A DNA stretch of 64,000 nucleotides from Reddybacter sp041622675 (GTDB lineage Bacteria; Pseudomonadota; Gammaproteobacteria; Pseudomonadales; Porticoccaceae), in contig JBFJYH010000005.1 in the NCBI GenBank assembly GCA_041622675.1, positions 28,618-92,617 on the forward strand, in the 5' to 3' direction. Shown here in pieces: positions 36,827-46,410 of the stretch. Position 1 is the first letter of the stretch; the number at the start of each line of letters is the position of its first letter. A model generated the notes under the pieces. That model had not been told where the DNA came from. It saw only the letters and a list, made by a program, of their open reading frames with translations, and ran no database searches. A program made the translations under genes and the position numbers.

Positions 36827-38209
36827 GTGACTGAATTGATAGCGAGCAACAGACTAACCGTCGTAGTGGGCCTTGGCGCCACCGGTTTGTCTGTGGCGCG
36901 CTTTTTATCGGCCCAGGGTGAGCCTTTTGTCGTCGTCGATAGTCGTGAACAACCACCCGCCTTGGCGCAGTTGCGCAAAGAGTTGCCCAATGTACGCACC
37001 GAGCTTGGTCAGCTCGATGCCGCCACTCTGTGCAGTGCCGATCAGTTGATCGTCAGCCCTGGCCTGTCTCTCAATACCCCAGCGCTGCTTGAAGCGGCTG
37101 ATGCAGGGGTGGACATTATCGGTGATATCGAGCTCTTTGCTCGCCACGCCAAGGCGCCGATTGTAGCCATTACCGGCTCTAATGGTAAAAGCACCGTGAC
37201 CACCCTGCTGGGTGAAATGGCACGGCTGGCTGGTAAAAACGTTGGTGTTGGCGGTAATCTTGGTACCCCGGCCCTGAATTTGCTGGGCGATGATAAAAAG
37301 TTATATGTTCTTGAGTTGTCTAGCTTTCAGCTAGAAAGTGTCGAAAAACTGGGTGCTGAAGTGGCAACAGTCCTCAATGTTAGCCCTGACCATATGGATC
37401 GTTACACCTCTCTTCTCGACTATCATCGGGCCAAGCATCGGGTGTTTAAAGACACGAAGCAAATTGTGGTGAACCGCGATGATTGCCTCTCCCAGCCTTT
37501 AATCAATGATGCCGTGATCAATTGGAGTTTTGGTTTAAGTAAGCCAGATTTTGGCGCTTTCGGCCTGATCGATTACGAGGACGAAAGTTGGCTAGCCTTT
37601 CAATTTGAACCCTTGATAGGGGTCAGAGATGTGCGCATAAAAGGCCGCCACAATATTGCCAACGCCCTAGCTGCGCTTGCACTGGGTCACGCTGTAGGTT
37701 TGCCACGTGAGGCGATGTTGGAGGCGCTGCGCAGTTTCCCTGGTCTAGACCACCGCTGCCAGTATGTGATTGAGCGCGATGGGGTGATATGGATTAATGA
37801 TTCCAAAGCGACCAATGTCGGTGCCACGGTGGCGGCGATTAATGGCCTGTGCGATGTGGCGAGCTCTACTGAAAATACATCAGGGAATATTCTTTTAATT
37901 GCCGGTGGTCAGGCGAAAGGTCAAGACTTTAGCTGCCTAGCAAAAGCGCTGCCCGGTAAGGTTAAGCTGGTCATTTTGATGGGCGAAGATGCCAATTTAT
38001 TGGCCAAGGCTTGCAATACTTGCGTGCCCATCATTCATGCAGCATCACTGCCAGGTGCAGTGAGTGAAGCTGCAGCCCTAGCGCAGTCGGGGGACATTGT
38101 TCTCTTGTCACCAGCTTGTGCCAGCTTTGATATGTTTGCCGGTTTTGAAGAGCGTGGTCGCAGCTTTGTGGCGGCGGTGAAGGCTCTTGGCCCAGGAGCA
38201 ATCCCATGA
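36827..38209 (+). CDS. murD: UDP-MurNAc-L-Ala--D-Glu ligase
   Basis: 460 residues from a GTG start. N-terminal Rossmann-like VVVGLGATGLSVARFL, ATP site GSNGKSTVTTLLG, then NVSPDHMDRY and the C-terminal HRCQYV...INDSKATNVGAT. Adds D-glutamate to UDP-MurNAc-L-Ala. The order mraY-murD-ftsW is standard. It overlaps ftsW by 4 nt (ATGA). Confidence 0.95.
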   Translation: MTELIASNRLTVVVGLGATGLSVARFLSAQGEPFVVVDSREQPPALAQLRKELPNVRTELGQLDAATLCSADQLIVSPGLSLNTPALLEAADAGVDIIGDIELFARHAKAPIVAITGSNGKSTVTTLLGEMARLAGKNVGVGGNLGTPALNLLGDDKKLYVLELSSFQLESVEKLGAEVATVLNVSPDHMDRYTSLLDYHRAKHRVFKDTKQIVVNRDDCLSQPLINDAVINWSFGLSKPDFGAFGLIDYEDESWLAFQFEPLIGVRDVRIKGRHNIANALAALALGHAVGLPREAMLEALRSFPGLDHRCQYVIERDGVIWINDSKATNVGATVAAINGLCDVASSTENTSGNILLIAGGQAKGQDFSCLAKALPGKVKLVILMGEDANLLAKACNTCVPIIHAASLPGAVSEAAALAQSGDIVLLSPACASFDMFAGFEERGRSFVAAVKALGPGAIP

Positions 38210-39465
38210 GCCGTGTAAATGTGAATGGGCCCCTACGGAGCATAGGGGCCAATACAGGTATAGCGGTGAACCTTTCTTCTGTCCCCTGGCTGGCAGGTTT
38301 CTGGCAACCTAGGCCACTGTATTATGCCGATCGCTATTTGTTGACTGCCGTGGTGGCTTTAATTTCAATAGGCCTACTGATGATTATGTCGGCGTCTATT
38401 AGTTTTGCCGATCAAAAGTACAGTGATGCTTTCTTTTTTACCAAACGTCACCTGATGTATTTACTGATGGCTCTTAGTGCTGCATGGCTTGTACTGAATA
38501 TTTCGATGACCTGGTGGTATGAGCATTCTGGTTTGTTGGTGATCGCCGGGGGGCTAGCCTTAGCCCTAGTGTTGATTCCGGGGGTTGGCCACGCGGTTAA
38601 TGGCAGTCGTCGCTGGTTCAAATTGGGGGTGTTTACCCTGCAGGTTTCGGAGTTAGCTAAGGTCTGCATGATCTTCTTCGTTGCGGCCTATTTGCAACGT
38701 CATCAGTTGCGCTTACAGGATAGCTGGCACAGTTTTGCTATTCCAATAGCGGTTGTTGGCGTGTTCGCCTTTTTATTACTGCTGGAACCAGACTTTGGAT
38801 CAACGGTGGTGATGGCGGCGACGGTATTGGTCATGCTGTTTATCGCAGGTGTGCGTTTGTGGCAATTTTTAGGTTTGATGGCAATAGGTATCGCTGGTGT
38901 TGTGGCGTTGGCGTTGAGTTCTGAATATCGCTTTCGTCGACTGGTAACTTTTCTCGATCCTTGGGCCCAACAATTTGGCGATGGTTATCAATTGACCCAG
39001 TCGTTGATAGCCTTTGGCCGTGGCGAGTGGTTTGGCGTGGGCTTGGGCAACAGTGTGCAAAAGCTGTTCTATTTACCCGAGGCCCACACAGATTTCATCT
39101 TCGCCATACTCGCCGAAGAGTTTGGCTTATTAGGTGTGTTGGTGGTGATGGCGCTGTTTACATTGATGATCGCTCGGGTGTTTATTATTGCCCGCAGAGC
39201 GGTACAGCGCCAGGATTGGTTTTCAGCTTATGTGGTATTTGGTGTTGGCATACTACTGGCGGGACAAGTGTTTATTAATATCGGTGTGACCTCAGGGCTA
39301 CTACCTACCAAGGGCTTAACGCTGCCTTTTGTGAGTTACGGTGGCAGTAGCTTGCTGGTATGCGCGATCATGATTGCTCTGGTACTGCGGGTCGGCATCG
39401 AAATGGACGATATGGCCGCCTTGGCTAAACGTACGGCGAAAACCAAATCGAAGGTGGCGCGATGA
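38206..39465 (+). CDS. ftsW: Septal peptidoglycan glycosyltransferase FtsW
   Basis: 419 residues, SEDS family, ten membrane helices after a ~45-residue cytoplasmic start. Family signatures are GIGLLMIMSAS-like helix 1 (here SIGLLMIMSASISFA), GHAVNGSRRWFKLG, the large periplasmic loop with LPEAHTDFIFAILAEE (containing the conserved Asp/Glu), and LPFVSYGGSSLL. It polymerises lipid II at the septum together with FtsI. It overlaps murG by 4 nt. Confidence 0.95.
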   Translation: MSRVNVNGPLRSIGANTGIAVNLSSVPWLAGFWQPRPLYYADRYLLTAVVALISIGLLMIMSASISFADQKYSDAFFFTKRHLMYLLMALSAAWLVLNISMTWWYEHSGLLVIAGGLALALVLIPGVGHAVNGSRRWFKLGVFTLQVSELAKVCMIFFVAAYLQRHQLRLQDSWHSFAIPIAVVGVFAFLLLLEPDFGSTVVMAATVLVMLFIAGVRLWQFLGLMAIGIAGVVALALSSEYRFRRLVTFLDPWAQQFGDGYQLTQSLIAFGRGEWFGVGLGNSVQKLFYLPEAHTDFIFAILAEEFGLLGVLVVMALFTLMIARVFIIARRAVQRQDWFSAYVVFGVGILLAGQVFINIGVTSGLLPTKGLTLPFVSYGGSSLLVCAIMIALVLRVGIEMDDMAALAKRTAKTKSKVAR

Positions 39466-40538
39466 CGGCGCGGCGTGTATTGATTATGGCCGGCGGTACT
39501 GGTGGTCATGTGTTTCCCGCACTGGCGGTGGCTGAGGAGTTGCGCGGGCGTGGCATCGAGGTGAGTTGGCTGGGTACACGCCGCGGTATCGAAGCCGACG
39601 TAGTACCGGATGCAGATTTCCCCCTTCATTTTATCGATGTGGTGGGCCTGCGTGGTAAAAGTGGTGTTGCGGGCAAGCTAAAAGCCCCCTTTGGTTTATT
39701 GAAAGCACTGTGGCAAGCCATTGTTATAGTGCACCGAGTTGATCCTCAATGTGTGCTGGGCTTCGGTGGCTTTGCTTCCGGTCCCGGTGGATTGGCAGCG
39801 CGACTACTGGGTAAGCCACTGGTGATTCATGAGCAAAATGCTGTCGCAGGCACCACCAATAGGATTTTGCAAAAGCTTGCAACCCGCGTGTTGCAAGCCT
39901 TCCCCAATGCCTTGGCAAAGGGAGAACACTGTGGCAATCCGGTGCGCCGAGAAATCACTGCTCTAGATGCGCCGCAAAGTCGTTTGACCTTAGTCGAAGG
40001 ACAGCCCCCTCGGCTATTAGTACTGGGTGGCAGTCTTGGTGCATTGGCTATCAATCAAGTAATACCTGGGGCTCTGGCATTACTGCCAAGTGCTGAGCGT
40101 CCCGCGGTGCTTCACCAGTGTGGCCAAAAACACCTTAATACCACCCTTAAAGCTTATGAAGATGCAGCTGTTGAGGCAGAGGTGTTGCCTTTTGTCGATG
40201 ATATGGCGGCGGCCTATGGGGCGGCGGATTTTGTGATTTGTCGCGCTGGGGCGTTGACAGTTTCTGAGCTCACAGCTGCCGGTATAGGCTCGCTGTTAAT
40301 TCCCTATCCCCACGCCATTGATGATCACCAAAGTGAAAATGCTCGCTGGTTGGTCGAGAACAATGCCGCTGTGTTGATGCCACAACAAGACCTTAATCCG
40401 GAGGCTCTGGCGATTTTGTTGAAAGAATTGTTCACAGATAAACAACAACTGGTCGCGATGGCCGTGGCTGCTCGCGCCTTAGCTTTGCCAAAGGCAGTGA
40501 GTTCGGTGGCAGATGCCTGTGAAGAGGTGATGGTATGA
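39462..40538 (+). CDS. murG: Lipid II synthase MurG (GlcNAc transferase)
   Basis: 358 residues, GT-B fold. N-terminal glycine loop GGTGGHVFPALAVA, then WLGTRRGIEA, GFGGFASGPGGLAA and HEQNAVAG. C-terminal domain with VLGGSLGA and CRAGALTVSEL. Adds GlcNAc to lipid I at the inner membrane's cytoplasmic face. Overlaps murC by 4 nt. Confidence 0.95.
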   Translation: MTARRVLIMAGGTGGHVFPALAVAEELRGRGIEVSWLGTRRGIEADVVPDADFPLHFIDVVGLRGKSGVAGKLKAPFGLLKALWQAIVIVHRVDPQCVLGFGGFASGPGGLAARLLGKPLVIHEQNAVAGTTNRILQKLATRVLQAFPNALAKGEHCGNPVRREITALDAPQSRLTLVEGQPPRLLVLGGSLGALAINQVIPGALALLPSAERPAVLHQCGQKHLNTTLKAYEDAAVEAEVLPFVDDMAAAYGAADFVICRAGALTVSELTAAGIGSLLIPYPHAIDDHQSENARWLVENNAAVLMPQQDLNPEALAILLKELFTDKQQLVAMAVAARALALPKAVSSVADACEEVMV

Positions 40539-41956
40539 GTGGCATTTATGCAGTTCCGGAAATGCGCCGCATCCGCCGCATCCACTTTATTGGTATTGGC
40601 GGCAGCGGTATGTGTGGCATTGCCGAGGTGTTGCTGAACCAAGGTTATACGATCTCCGGTTCCGATCTGGCGGCCAATGCCAATATTGTGCGCTTACGAG
40701 ACATGGGTGCGCATATTGATATAGGACACCAAGGTGAGCAGGTAAAAGGCGTTGACGTGGTGGTGCAGTCGAGCGCAGTCAATGAAGAGAATCCCGAAAT
40801 TATCGCCGCACGGGCGTCACGTATTCCGATCGTGCCCCGCGCTGAAATGCTAGCTGAATTAATGCGTTATCGTCACAGCATCGCCGTTGCCGGCACCCAC
40901 GGTAAAACAACCACAACTAGCCTTCTGGCTAATGTGCTGGCTCAAGCTGGGCGAGCACCAACCTTTATCATTGGGGGGAAGGTCACCAGTGCTGGTGCCA
41001 ACGCGCAGTTGGGTGAAAGCCGCTACCTAGTTGCCGAGGCCGATGAAAGTGATGCTTCGTTTTTGCACCTCCAGCCCATGGTGGCGGTGGTAACCAATAT
41101 TGAAGCCGATCACATGGCAACCTATAACTTCGATTTCTCGAAGTTAAAACAGACCTTTATTGATTTTCTTCACAATTTACCGTTCTACGGTTTGGCCGTG
41201 TTGTGCATTGACGACCCGGTGGTGAGAGAAATTATGCCGTTGGTGTCGCGGCCCGTTATCACTTACGGTTTTAGTGAAGATGCTGATTATCGTATCAGTG
41301 AAGCCGAGGTTGAAGAGCGCAGTGCCTATTTCCGCGTAGACCGGCCCGATGATTTGAGTAGCTTGACGATCAAACTAAGTATTCCCGGCCGCCACAATAT
41401 GTTGAATGCTACCGCAGCCATCGCCGTGGCCAGCGATGAAGGTTTGAGTGATGAAGCCATTTGCACGGGGTTGGCGGGTTTTCAGGGTGTTGGCCGACGA
41501 TTTGAAGTTTACGGTAATTATCCCGTTGCTGGCGGTGCAGGTTTAGCTATGTTGGTGGATGATTACGGGCACCATCCCAGTGAAGTAAAGGCGACCGTAC
41601 AAGCCGTTCGTGAAGGTTGGCCTCAACGGCGCTTAGTCCTCATTTTCCAACCCCACCGCTATACCCGTACGCGTGACCTCTATGATGATTTTGTCGAGGT
41701 GCTTTCAGAGGTGGATGTGTTAATTATGGTACCCGTCTATACCGCTGGGGAGGAAGAAATTCCCGCCGCAACTAGCCGGGACCTGTGTCGCTCGATTCGT
41801 CAACGCGGCAAGGTAGACCCAGTTTACGCGGAGTCCATTGAGGCTGCCCCGGGTATTCTGAAGTCACTGGTTAAGCCAGGCGATATTGTTATGACACAGG
41901 GCGCGGGCAGTGTGAGTAAATTGGTGAAGTTACTGTCTGAAGGGGGCTTGCAATAA
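40535..41956 (+). CDS. murC: UDP-MurNAc--L-alanine ligase
   Basis: 473 residues. N-terminal IHFIGIGGSGMCGIAEVL dinucleotide-like fold, ATP site GTHGKTTTTSLL, EADESDASFL, and a C-terminal domain with DDYGHHPSEVKAT and FQPHRYTRTRDL. First amino-acid addition to UDP-MurNAc. It is followed by ddlB with a 2-nt gap, with no murB between them, as in Pseudomonas-type clusters. Confidence 0.95.
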   Translation: MSGIYAVPEMRRIRRIHFIGIGGSGMCGIAEVLLNQGYTISGSDLAANANIVRLRDMGAHIDIGHQGEQVKGVDVVVQSSAVNEENPEIIAARASRIPIVPRAEMLAELMRYRHSIAVAGTHGKTTTTSLLANVLAQAGRAPTFIIGGKVTSAGANAQLGESRYLVAEADESDASFLHLQPMVAVVTNIEADHMATYNFDFSKLKQTFIDFLHNLPFYGLAVLCIDDPVVREIMPLVSRPVITYGFSEDADYRISEAEVEERSAYFRVDRPDDLSSLTIKLSIPGRHNMLNATAAIAVASDEGLSDEAICTGLAGFQGVGRRFEVYGNYPVAGGAGLAMLVDDYGHHPSEVKATVQAVREGWPQRRLVLIFQPHRYTRTRDLYDDFVEVLSEVDVLIMVPVYTAGEEEIPAATSRDLCRSIRQRGKVDPVYAESIEAAPGILKSLVKPGDIVMTQGAGSVSKLVKLLSEGGLQ

Positions 41957-41958
41957 AT

Positions 41959-42942
41959 ATGTCAGCGATCAATCCCCCGTCATCTACAGCTAGTGCCTTT
42001 GGCCGTGTCGTGGTGCTTTACGGCGGTCAGTCTGGCGAGCGTGAAGTTTCATTGCAGGGTGGCAAGGCAGTTTTGTCCGCTTTGCAGGACGCAGGCTTGG
42101 ATGCTCATGGTCTGGATCTCGTGCCCGGCTGGATCGCTGAGCTTGAAACGTTACAGGCAGATCGTGTTTTTATCGTTCTCCATGGCGCCGGCGGTGAAGA
42201 TGGTACCGTGCAGGGCGCACTGGAATGCTTGGGCCTGCCCTATACCGGTAGTGGCGTACTAGCGTCGGCATTGGCGATGGACAAGCTGCGCTGCAAGCAA
42301 CTGTGGATGGGCATGGGCTTGCCAACAGCCGGCTTTGCCAGGCTGGAGAAAGACAGTGACTGGTCGGCGCTACTCGCTGAATTGGGTGGTGAGGTGATGG
42401 TTAAGCCCGCGAATGAAGGTTCCAGCCTAGGCATGGCGAAGGCGGGGAGTGCCGATGAGCTACAAGCGGCATGGTCGGCCGCCGATGCCTTTGACCGTGT
42501 GGTGATCGCTGAGCGTTGGCTCAGTGGTAGCGAGTACACGGTGGCTATTCTCAATGGCAGGCCGCTGCCGGTTATTAAGCTTGAAACTGATCGCCCCTTT
42601 TACGACTACGAGGCGAAATATCTATCTGATGACACGCGCTATCTCTGCCCCTGCGGTTTGTCTACTGATGCTGAGAAGGCCATGCAGACACTGGCGCTGG
42701 ACGCTTTTATCAGCCTAGGCTGCCAGGGTTGGGGTCGTGTTGACGTGATGATGACTGCGGATGGCAAGCCATGCTTACTGGAGGTGAATACCGTGCCAGG
42801 TATGACAGACCATAGTTTGGTGCCAATGGCAGCGGCAGCAGCAGGTTTAAATTTTACGGATTTATTGCTAGAAATCTTGCAGACCTCATTGCAGGGCTAT
42901 GAGAAGAAAGAGCCTATGACCTTTATCGAAAGGACCGATTGA
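41959..42942 (+). CDS. ddlB: D-alanine--D-alanine ligase
   Basis: 327 residues, ATP-grasp fold. Visible: VVLYGGQSGEREVSLQGG, HGAGGEDGTVQGALE, the PANEGSSLGM loop and the C-terminal LEVNTVPGMTDHSLVP that binds Mg-ATP. Makes the D-Ala-D-Ala used by MurF. The usual HGxxGEDG has Ala at the third place (HGAGGEDG). Followed by ftsQ after one base. Confidence 0.94.
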   Translation: MSAINPPSSTASAFGRVVVLYGGQSGEREVSLQGGKAVLSALQDAGLDAHGLDLVPGWIAELETLQADRVFIVLHGAGGEDGTVQGALECLGLPYTGSGVLASALAMDKLRCKQLWMGMGLPTAGFARLEKDSDWSALLAELGGEVMVKPANEGSSLGMAKAGSADELQAAWSAADAFDRVVIAERWLSGSEYTVAILNGRPLPVIKLETDRPFYDYEAKYLSDDTRYLCPCGLSTDAEKAMQTLALDAFISLGCQGWGRVDVMMTADGKPCLLEVNTVPGMTDHSLVPMAAAAAGLNFTDLLLEILQTSLQGYEKKEPMTFIERTD

Positions 42943-42943
42943 T

Positions 42944-43747
42944 ATGGCGCTGACGGCTACTTCTAAAGTGAAACAGCGCGGTGCGCGACGCAAGCAAGAG
43001 CGCCGTGAAGCTCGGTATAGCGGTGTCCTGCTGAATGTGATGGAGGGGCTAAAAAGTTTAGCGCGTTTTTCCCTGTGGGCTGGCGGACTGGCGATTTTGA
43101 CACTCGGCTCTGTGGTGTTGTATCGCTACATCGACAGACCGTTGACACGTATTTTCGTCGATAGCCCCTATCAGCGAGTGACGCAAAGTGAGATTGAAGT
43201 ACTGGTTGGTGATCTTAGCAACGGTGGATTTATTAGTCTGGATTTAGTGAGTCTGCGCGAGCGTCTCGAGGCCCACCCTTGGATAGCGTCGGCAAGTGTG
43301 CGGCGCCAATGGCCAGATCGTTTGCAACTTGAAATCGTTGAAGAAGTGCCTATTGCACGCTGGCGTGATAGTGGGTTTTTGAACCGCAGTGGTGCCGCAC
43401 TTAATGCGACAGACAATAGCAGTCTTGACAGTTTGCCACTGCTGGCAGGTCCGGAGGGCGGGGCACGACAGGTTATGAGTGAGTTTCGCGATGTTAGCGA
43501 ATTGATGTTTGCCCAGGGTTTAAAGGTGATGGCTTTTAGTGTCGATGAGCACGGGGTGCGTAGTTTGCGATTGAACACGGGACACGATGTGGTACTGGGT
43601 CGCGGCGATGTGATCACAAAAGTGCGGCGTTTTTTGACAATTTGGCAGGGCGAACTGGCCAGTAGACAAGAAGAAATTCAGGCAATTGATGCGCGCTACA
43701 ACAATGGTGTGGCGGTGTCGTGGCGTAAAAGTGATGTTTCGAGTTGA
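42944..43747 (+). CDS. ftsQ: Cell division protein FtsQ
   Basis: 267 residues. A basic cytoplasmic tail (~45 residues), one membrane helix (LARFSLWAGGLAILTLGSVVLY region), then a POTRA domain with the conserved turn HPWIASASVRRQWPDRLQLEI and a beta domain. Links the early (FtsA/Z/K) and late (FtsL/B/W/I) divisome proteins. Typical size and position. Confidence 0.93.
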   Translation: MALTATSKVKQRGARRKQERREARYSGVLLNVMEGLKSLARFSLWAGGLAILTLGSVVLYRYIDRPLTRIFVDSPYQRVTQSEIEVLVGDLSNGGFISLDLVSLRERLEAHPWIASASVRRQWPDRLQLEIVEEVPIARWRDSGFLNRSGAALNATDNSSLDSLPLLAGPEGGARQVMSEFRDVSELMFAQGLKVMAFSVDEHGVRSLRLNTGHDVVLGRGDVITKVRRFLTIWQGELASRQEEIQAIDARYNNGVAVSWRKSDVSS

Positions 43748-43785
43748 TGACTGCGTTTAAAGATAAGGGAAAAAGAGTTTAATTC

Positions 43786-45018
43786 ATGGCAAATAGTAGC
43801 AATGAACAAATGATCGTCGGCCTCGATATCGGCACCTCAAAAGTGGTGGCGATAGTCGGTGTGGCGGGTCCCGATGGCCAACTAGAAATCGTTGGCACTG
43901 GTATGCACCCTTCTTCGGGTTTGAAAAAAGGCGTGGTGGTCAATATAGAATCCACAGTGGCGGCCATAGAACGTGCGGTGCAGGAGGTCGAATTAATGGC
44001 AGGTTGCCAAATTCACTCGGTGTACGCAGGGATTGCGGGCAATCATATTCGCAGTCTCAATTCCCACGGCATTGTTGCTATCCGCGATCGTGAGGTGCAT
44101 CGCCTCGATATTGAGCGGGTGATCGATGCCGCACGGGCAGTGGCAATTCCTGCCGATCAGGAAATTCTTCATGTCCTACCACAGGAGTACATCATCGATA
44201 ACCAAGAGGGTGTGCGTGAACCCCTGGGTATGTCAGGTGTACGGCTGGAAGCAAAAGTTCACCTAGTGACGGGTGCTGCCAATGCCGCGCAAAATATTAA
44301 GAAGTGTATTCGCCGCTGTGGCCTAGAGGTAGACGATGTCATTCTCGAGCAGTTGGCATCGAGTTATGCCGTGCTCACCGAAGACGAAAAACAGCTTGGT
44401 GTTTGTATGGTCGATTTGGGCGGCGGAACCACAGATATTGCCATCTTTACCGATGGCGCGATTCGTCACACCGGCGTAATTCCTATTGCCGGTGATCAGG
44501 TGACTAATGATATCGCCATGGCGCTGCGGACACCTACGGCCAATGCGGAGGAGTTAAAAATTAAATACGCCTGCGCATTGGCGAAACTGGCGCGCCCGGA
44601 AGAAACCATCAAAGTGCCGAGTGTAGGTGATCGGCCGCCGAGGGATCTTTCGCGTCAGGCGCTGGCCGAAGTGGTCGAGCCGCGCTATGACGAGCTATTC
44701 ACGCTGGTGCAGGCGGAGTTGCGGCGCAGTGGCTTTGAGGAGCTGGTTGCTGCCGGCATTGTCCTAACCGGTGGCACCGCAAAAATGGAAGGCGTGGTTG
44801 AATTGGCAGAAGAAATTTTCCACATGCCTGTACGACTAGGCTGTCCGCAAAATATTCAAGGTCTGAGTGATATCGTCAATAACCCGATTTATTCAACGGG
44901 TGTGGGCTTGTTGCTCTATGGCCTAGAGCAGCAACGTGAAGGTGGTAAGGGGCAAGAGGGTGAGCAAGGCGAGGGTTTGGTGTCGCGTATCAAAGCCTGG
45001 TTTAAAGCACACTTTTAA
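43786..45018 (+). CDS. ftsA: Cell division protein FtsA
   Basis: 410 residues, actin-like ATPase. Phosphate loops GLDIGTSKVVAIVG near the start and MVDLGGGTTDIAIF in the second half, plus VLTGGTAKMEG. Ends in an amphipathic helix, LVSRIKAWFKAHF, that anchors FtsZ to the membrane. Placed between ftsQ and ftsZ with a 38-nt gap before it. Confidence 0.96.
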   Translation: MANSSNEQMIVGLDIGTSKVVAIVGVAGPDGQLEIVGTGMHPSSGLKKGVVVNIESTVAAIERAVQEVELMAGCQIHSVYAGIAGNHIRSLNSHGIVAIRDREVHRLDIERVIDAARAVAIPADQEILHVLPQEYIIDNQEGVREPLGMSGVRLEAKVHLVTGAANAAQNIKKCIRRCGLEVDDVILEQLASSYAVLTEDEKQLGVCMVDLGGGTTDIAIFTDGAIRHTGVIPIAGDQVTNDIAMALRTPTANAEELKIKYACALAKLARPEETIKVPSVGDRPPRDLSRQALAEVVEPRYDELFTLVQAELRRSGFEELVAAGIVLTGGTAKMEGVVELAEEIFHMPVRLGCPQNIQGLSDIVNNPIYSTGVGLLLYGLEQQREGGKGQEGEQGEGLVSRIKAWFKAHF

Positions 45019-45074
45019 TTTTTTAATGGGTAGTTAGCTAGTTAAATAGCAATGTTAATCGAGGGGTAAAAGCG

Positions 45075-46283
45075 ATGTTTCAAATTGTGGATAGCATACC
45101 GGAAACGGCAGAAATCAAGGTCATTGGAGTGGGCGGCGGAGGTGGTAATGCGGTGCGGCACATGATCGATAGCCAGGTTGACGGCGTTGAATTTATCTGT
45201 GCCAATACCGACTCGCAAGCCTTAAAAGGTCTGTCTAATGCCACGTTACTACAGCTGGGTAATGGCATCACTAAAGGGCTTGGAGCAGGTGCAAATCCTG
45301 AAATAGGTCGCCAGGCAGCGATGGAAGACCGGGAACGTATCGCCGAGGTGCTAGAGGGTGCGGATATGGTATTTATCACTGCTGGTATGGGGGGTGGTAC
45401 TGGAACCGGCGCCGCGCCAGTGGTTGCTGATATAGCCAAGGATCTGGGAATTTTGACCGTTGCTGTGGTGACTCGTCCCTTTCCCTTTGAGGGCCGTAAG
45501 CGCATGGCCATTGCCAATGAGGGCGTAAAACAGCTAAAGGACAAGGTTGATTCGCTGATCACAGTGCCCAATGAAAAACTTCTGTCTGTGCTGGGTAAAA
45601 GCATGACCTTGCTGGATGCCTTCAAGGCGGCCAACGACGTGTTGCTGGGTGCCGTACAAGGCATCGCAGACTTGATTATTCGCCCCGGCATGATCAATGT
45701 CGATTTCGCCGATGTGCGGACTGTGATGTCTGAAATGGGTATGGCGATGATGGGGTCCGGTATCGCCAGTGGTGAAAATCGCGCACGAGAAGCGGCGGAA
45801 GCAGCCGTGCACAGTCCCTTGTTGGAAGATATCGACCTGCGCGGCGCGCGGGGTATTTTGGTCAATATTACCGCGGGGCCAAATTTATCGCTGGGTGAAT
45901 TTTCCGATGTTGGCGACACTGTTGAAGAATTTGCTTCCGACCAGGCGACCGTCGTTGTGGGTACCGTAATTGATGAAGAGATGGGGGACGAATTGCGTGT
46001 CACCGTCGTGGCTACTGGCTTGGGCCGCGCTGAGGAAATAAGCCGGCCTGTGCCAGCAAAGGTGGTTGATAACACGCTAAAAACCAATGGAGAGATCGAC
46101 TATGGTCAGCTTGATCGGCCGACAGTGACACGCACAGCGGGTCGCAGCACAATGCGTGGAGGCGCGGCCAGTGCTGCCTCTGCCGAGCCGCAGAGTGAGG
46201 CGATGACCAAGGTGGCGTCGCAGCAGGAAGCCGATATGGATTACTTGGATATACCGGCTTTTTTGCGTCGCCAGGCAGACTAA
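45075..46283 (+). CDS. ftsZ: Cell division GTPase FtsZ
   Basis: 402 residues. IKVIGVGGGGGNAV at the start and the tubulin signature GGGTGTGAAPV. The T7 catalytic loop lies around residues 205-215 (INVDFADVRTVM). A ~75-residue linker precedes the conserved C-terminal peptide DYLDIPAFLRRQ, which binds FtsA, ZipA and MinC. Polymerises into the Z ring. It has a ribosome site GAGGGG and a 56-nt gap after ftsA. Confidence 0.97.
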   Translation: MFQIVDSIPETAEIKVIGVGGGGGNAVRHMIDSQVDGVEFICANTDSQALKGLSNATLLQLGNGITKGLGAGANPEIGRQAAMEDRERIAEVLEGADMVFITAGMGGGTGTGAAPVVADIAKDLGILTVAVVTRPFPFEGRKRMAIANEGVKQLKDKVDSLITVPNEKLLSVLGKSMTLLDAFKAANDVLLGAVQGIADLIIRPGMINVDFADVRTVMSEMGMAMMGSGIASGENRAREAAEAAVHSPLLEDIDLRGARGILVNITAGPNLSLGEFSDVGDTVEEFASDQATVVVGTVIDEEMGDELRVTVVATGLGRAEEISRPVPAKVVDNTLKTNGEIDYGQLDRPTVTRTAGRSTMRGGAASAASAEPQSEAMTKVASQQEADMDYLDIPAFLRRQAD

Positions 46284-46303
46284 AAGCGCTAGTGTGAAAG
46301 TAT

Positions 46304-46342
46304 AAGCCCAAATCCTGCATACCCTCTGCGGGAATTGGGCTT
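46304..46342 (+). other. Long hairpin between ftsZ and lpxC
   Basis: Arms at 46304-46318 and 46328-46342 pair over 15 positions with two non-Watson-Crick positions and a 9-nt loop. There is no T-run after it. It may act as an mRNA processing or stability element, or a partial terminator that lowers lpxC expression. Confidence 0.55.
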
Positions 46343-46410
46343 CGAATATGGGTAGAGCTGGACCACAGGTTTTGCTACTATCCCCCGCTTGCACTCAGGG
46401 GACTTCAGCA

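Noticed and set aside
45080..46087. 335-residue open frame antisense to ftsZ
   Set aside because: It lies fully inside ftsZ on the other strand, is Ser/Ile/Pro-rich as expected for a mirror of a coding gene, and has no recognisable domain.
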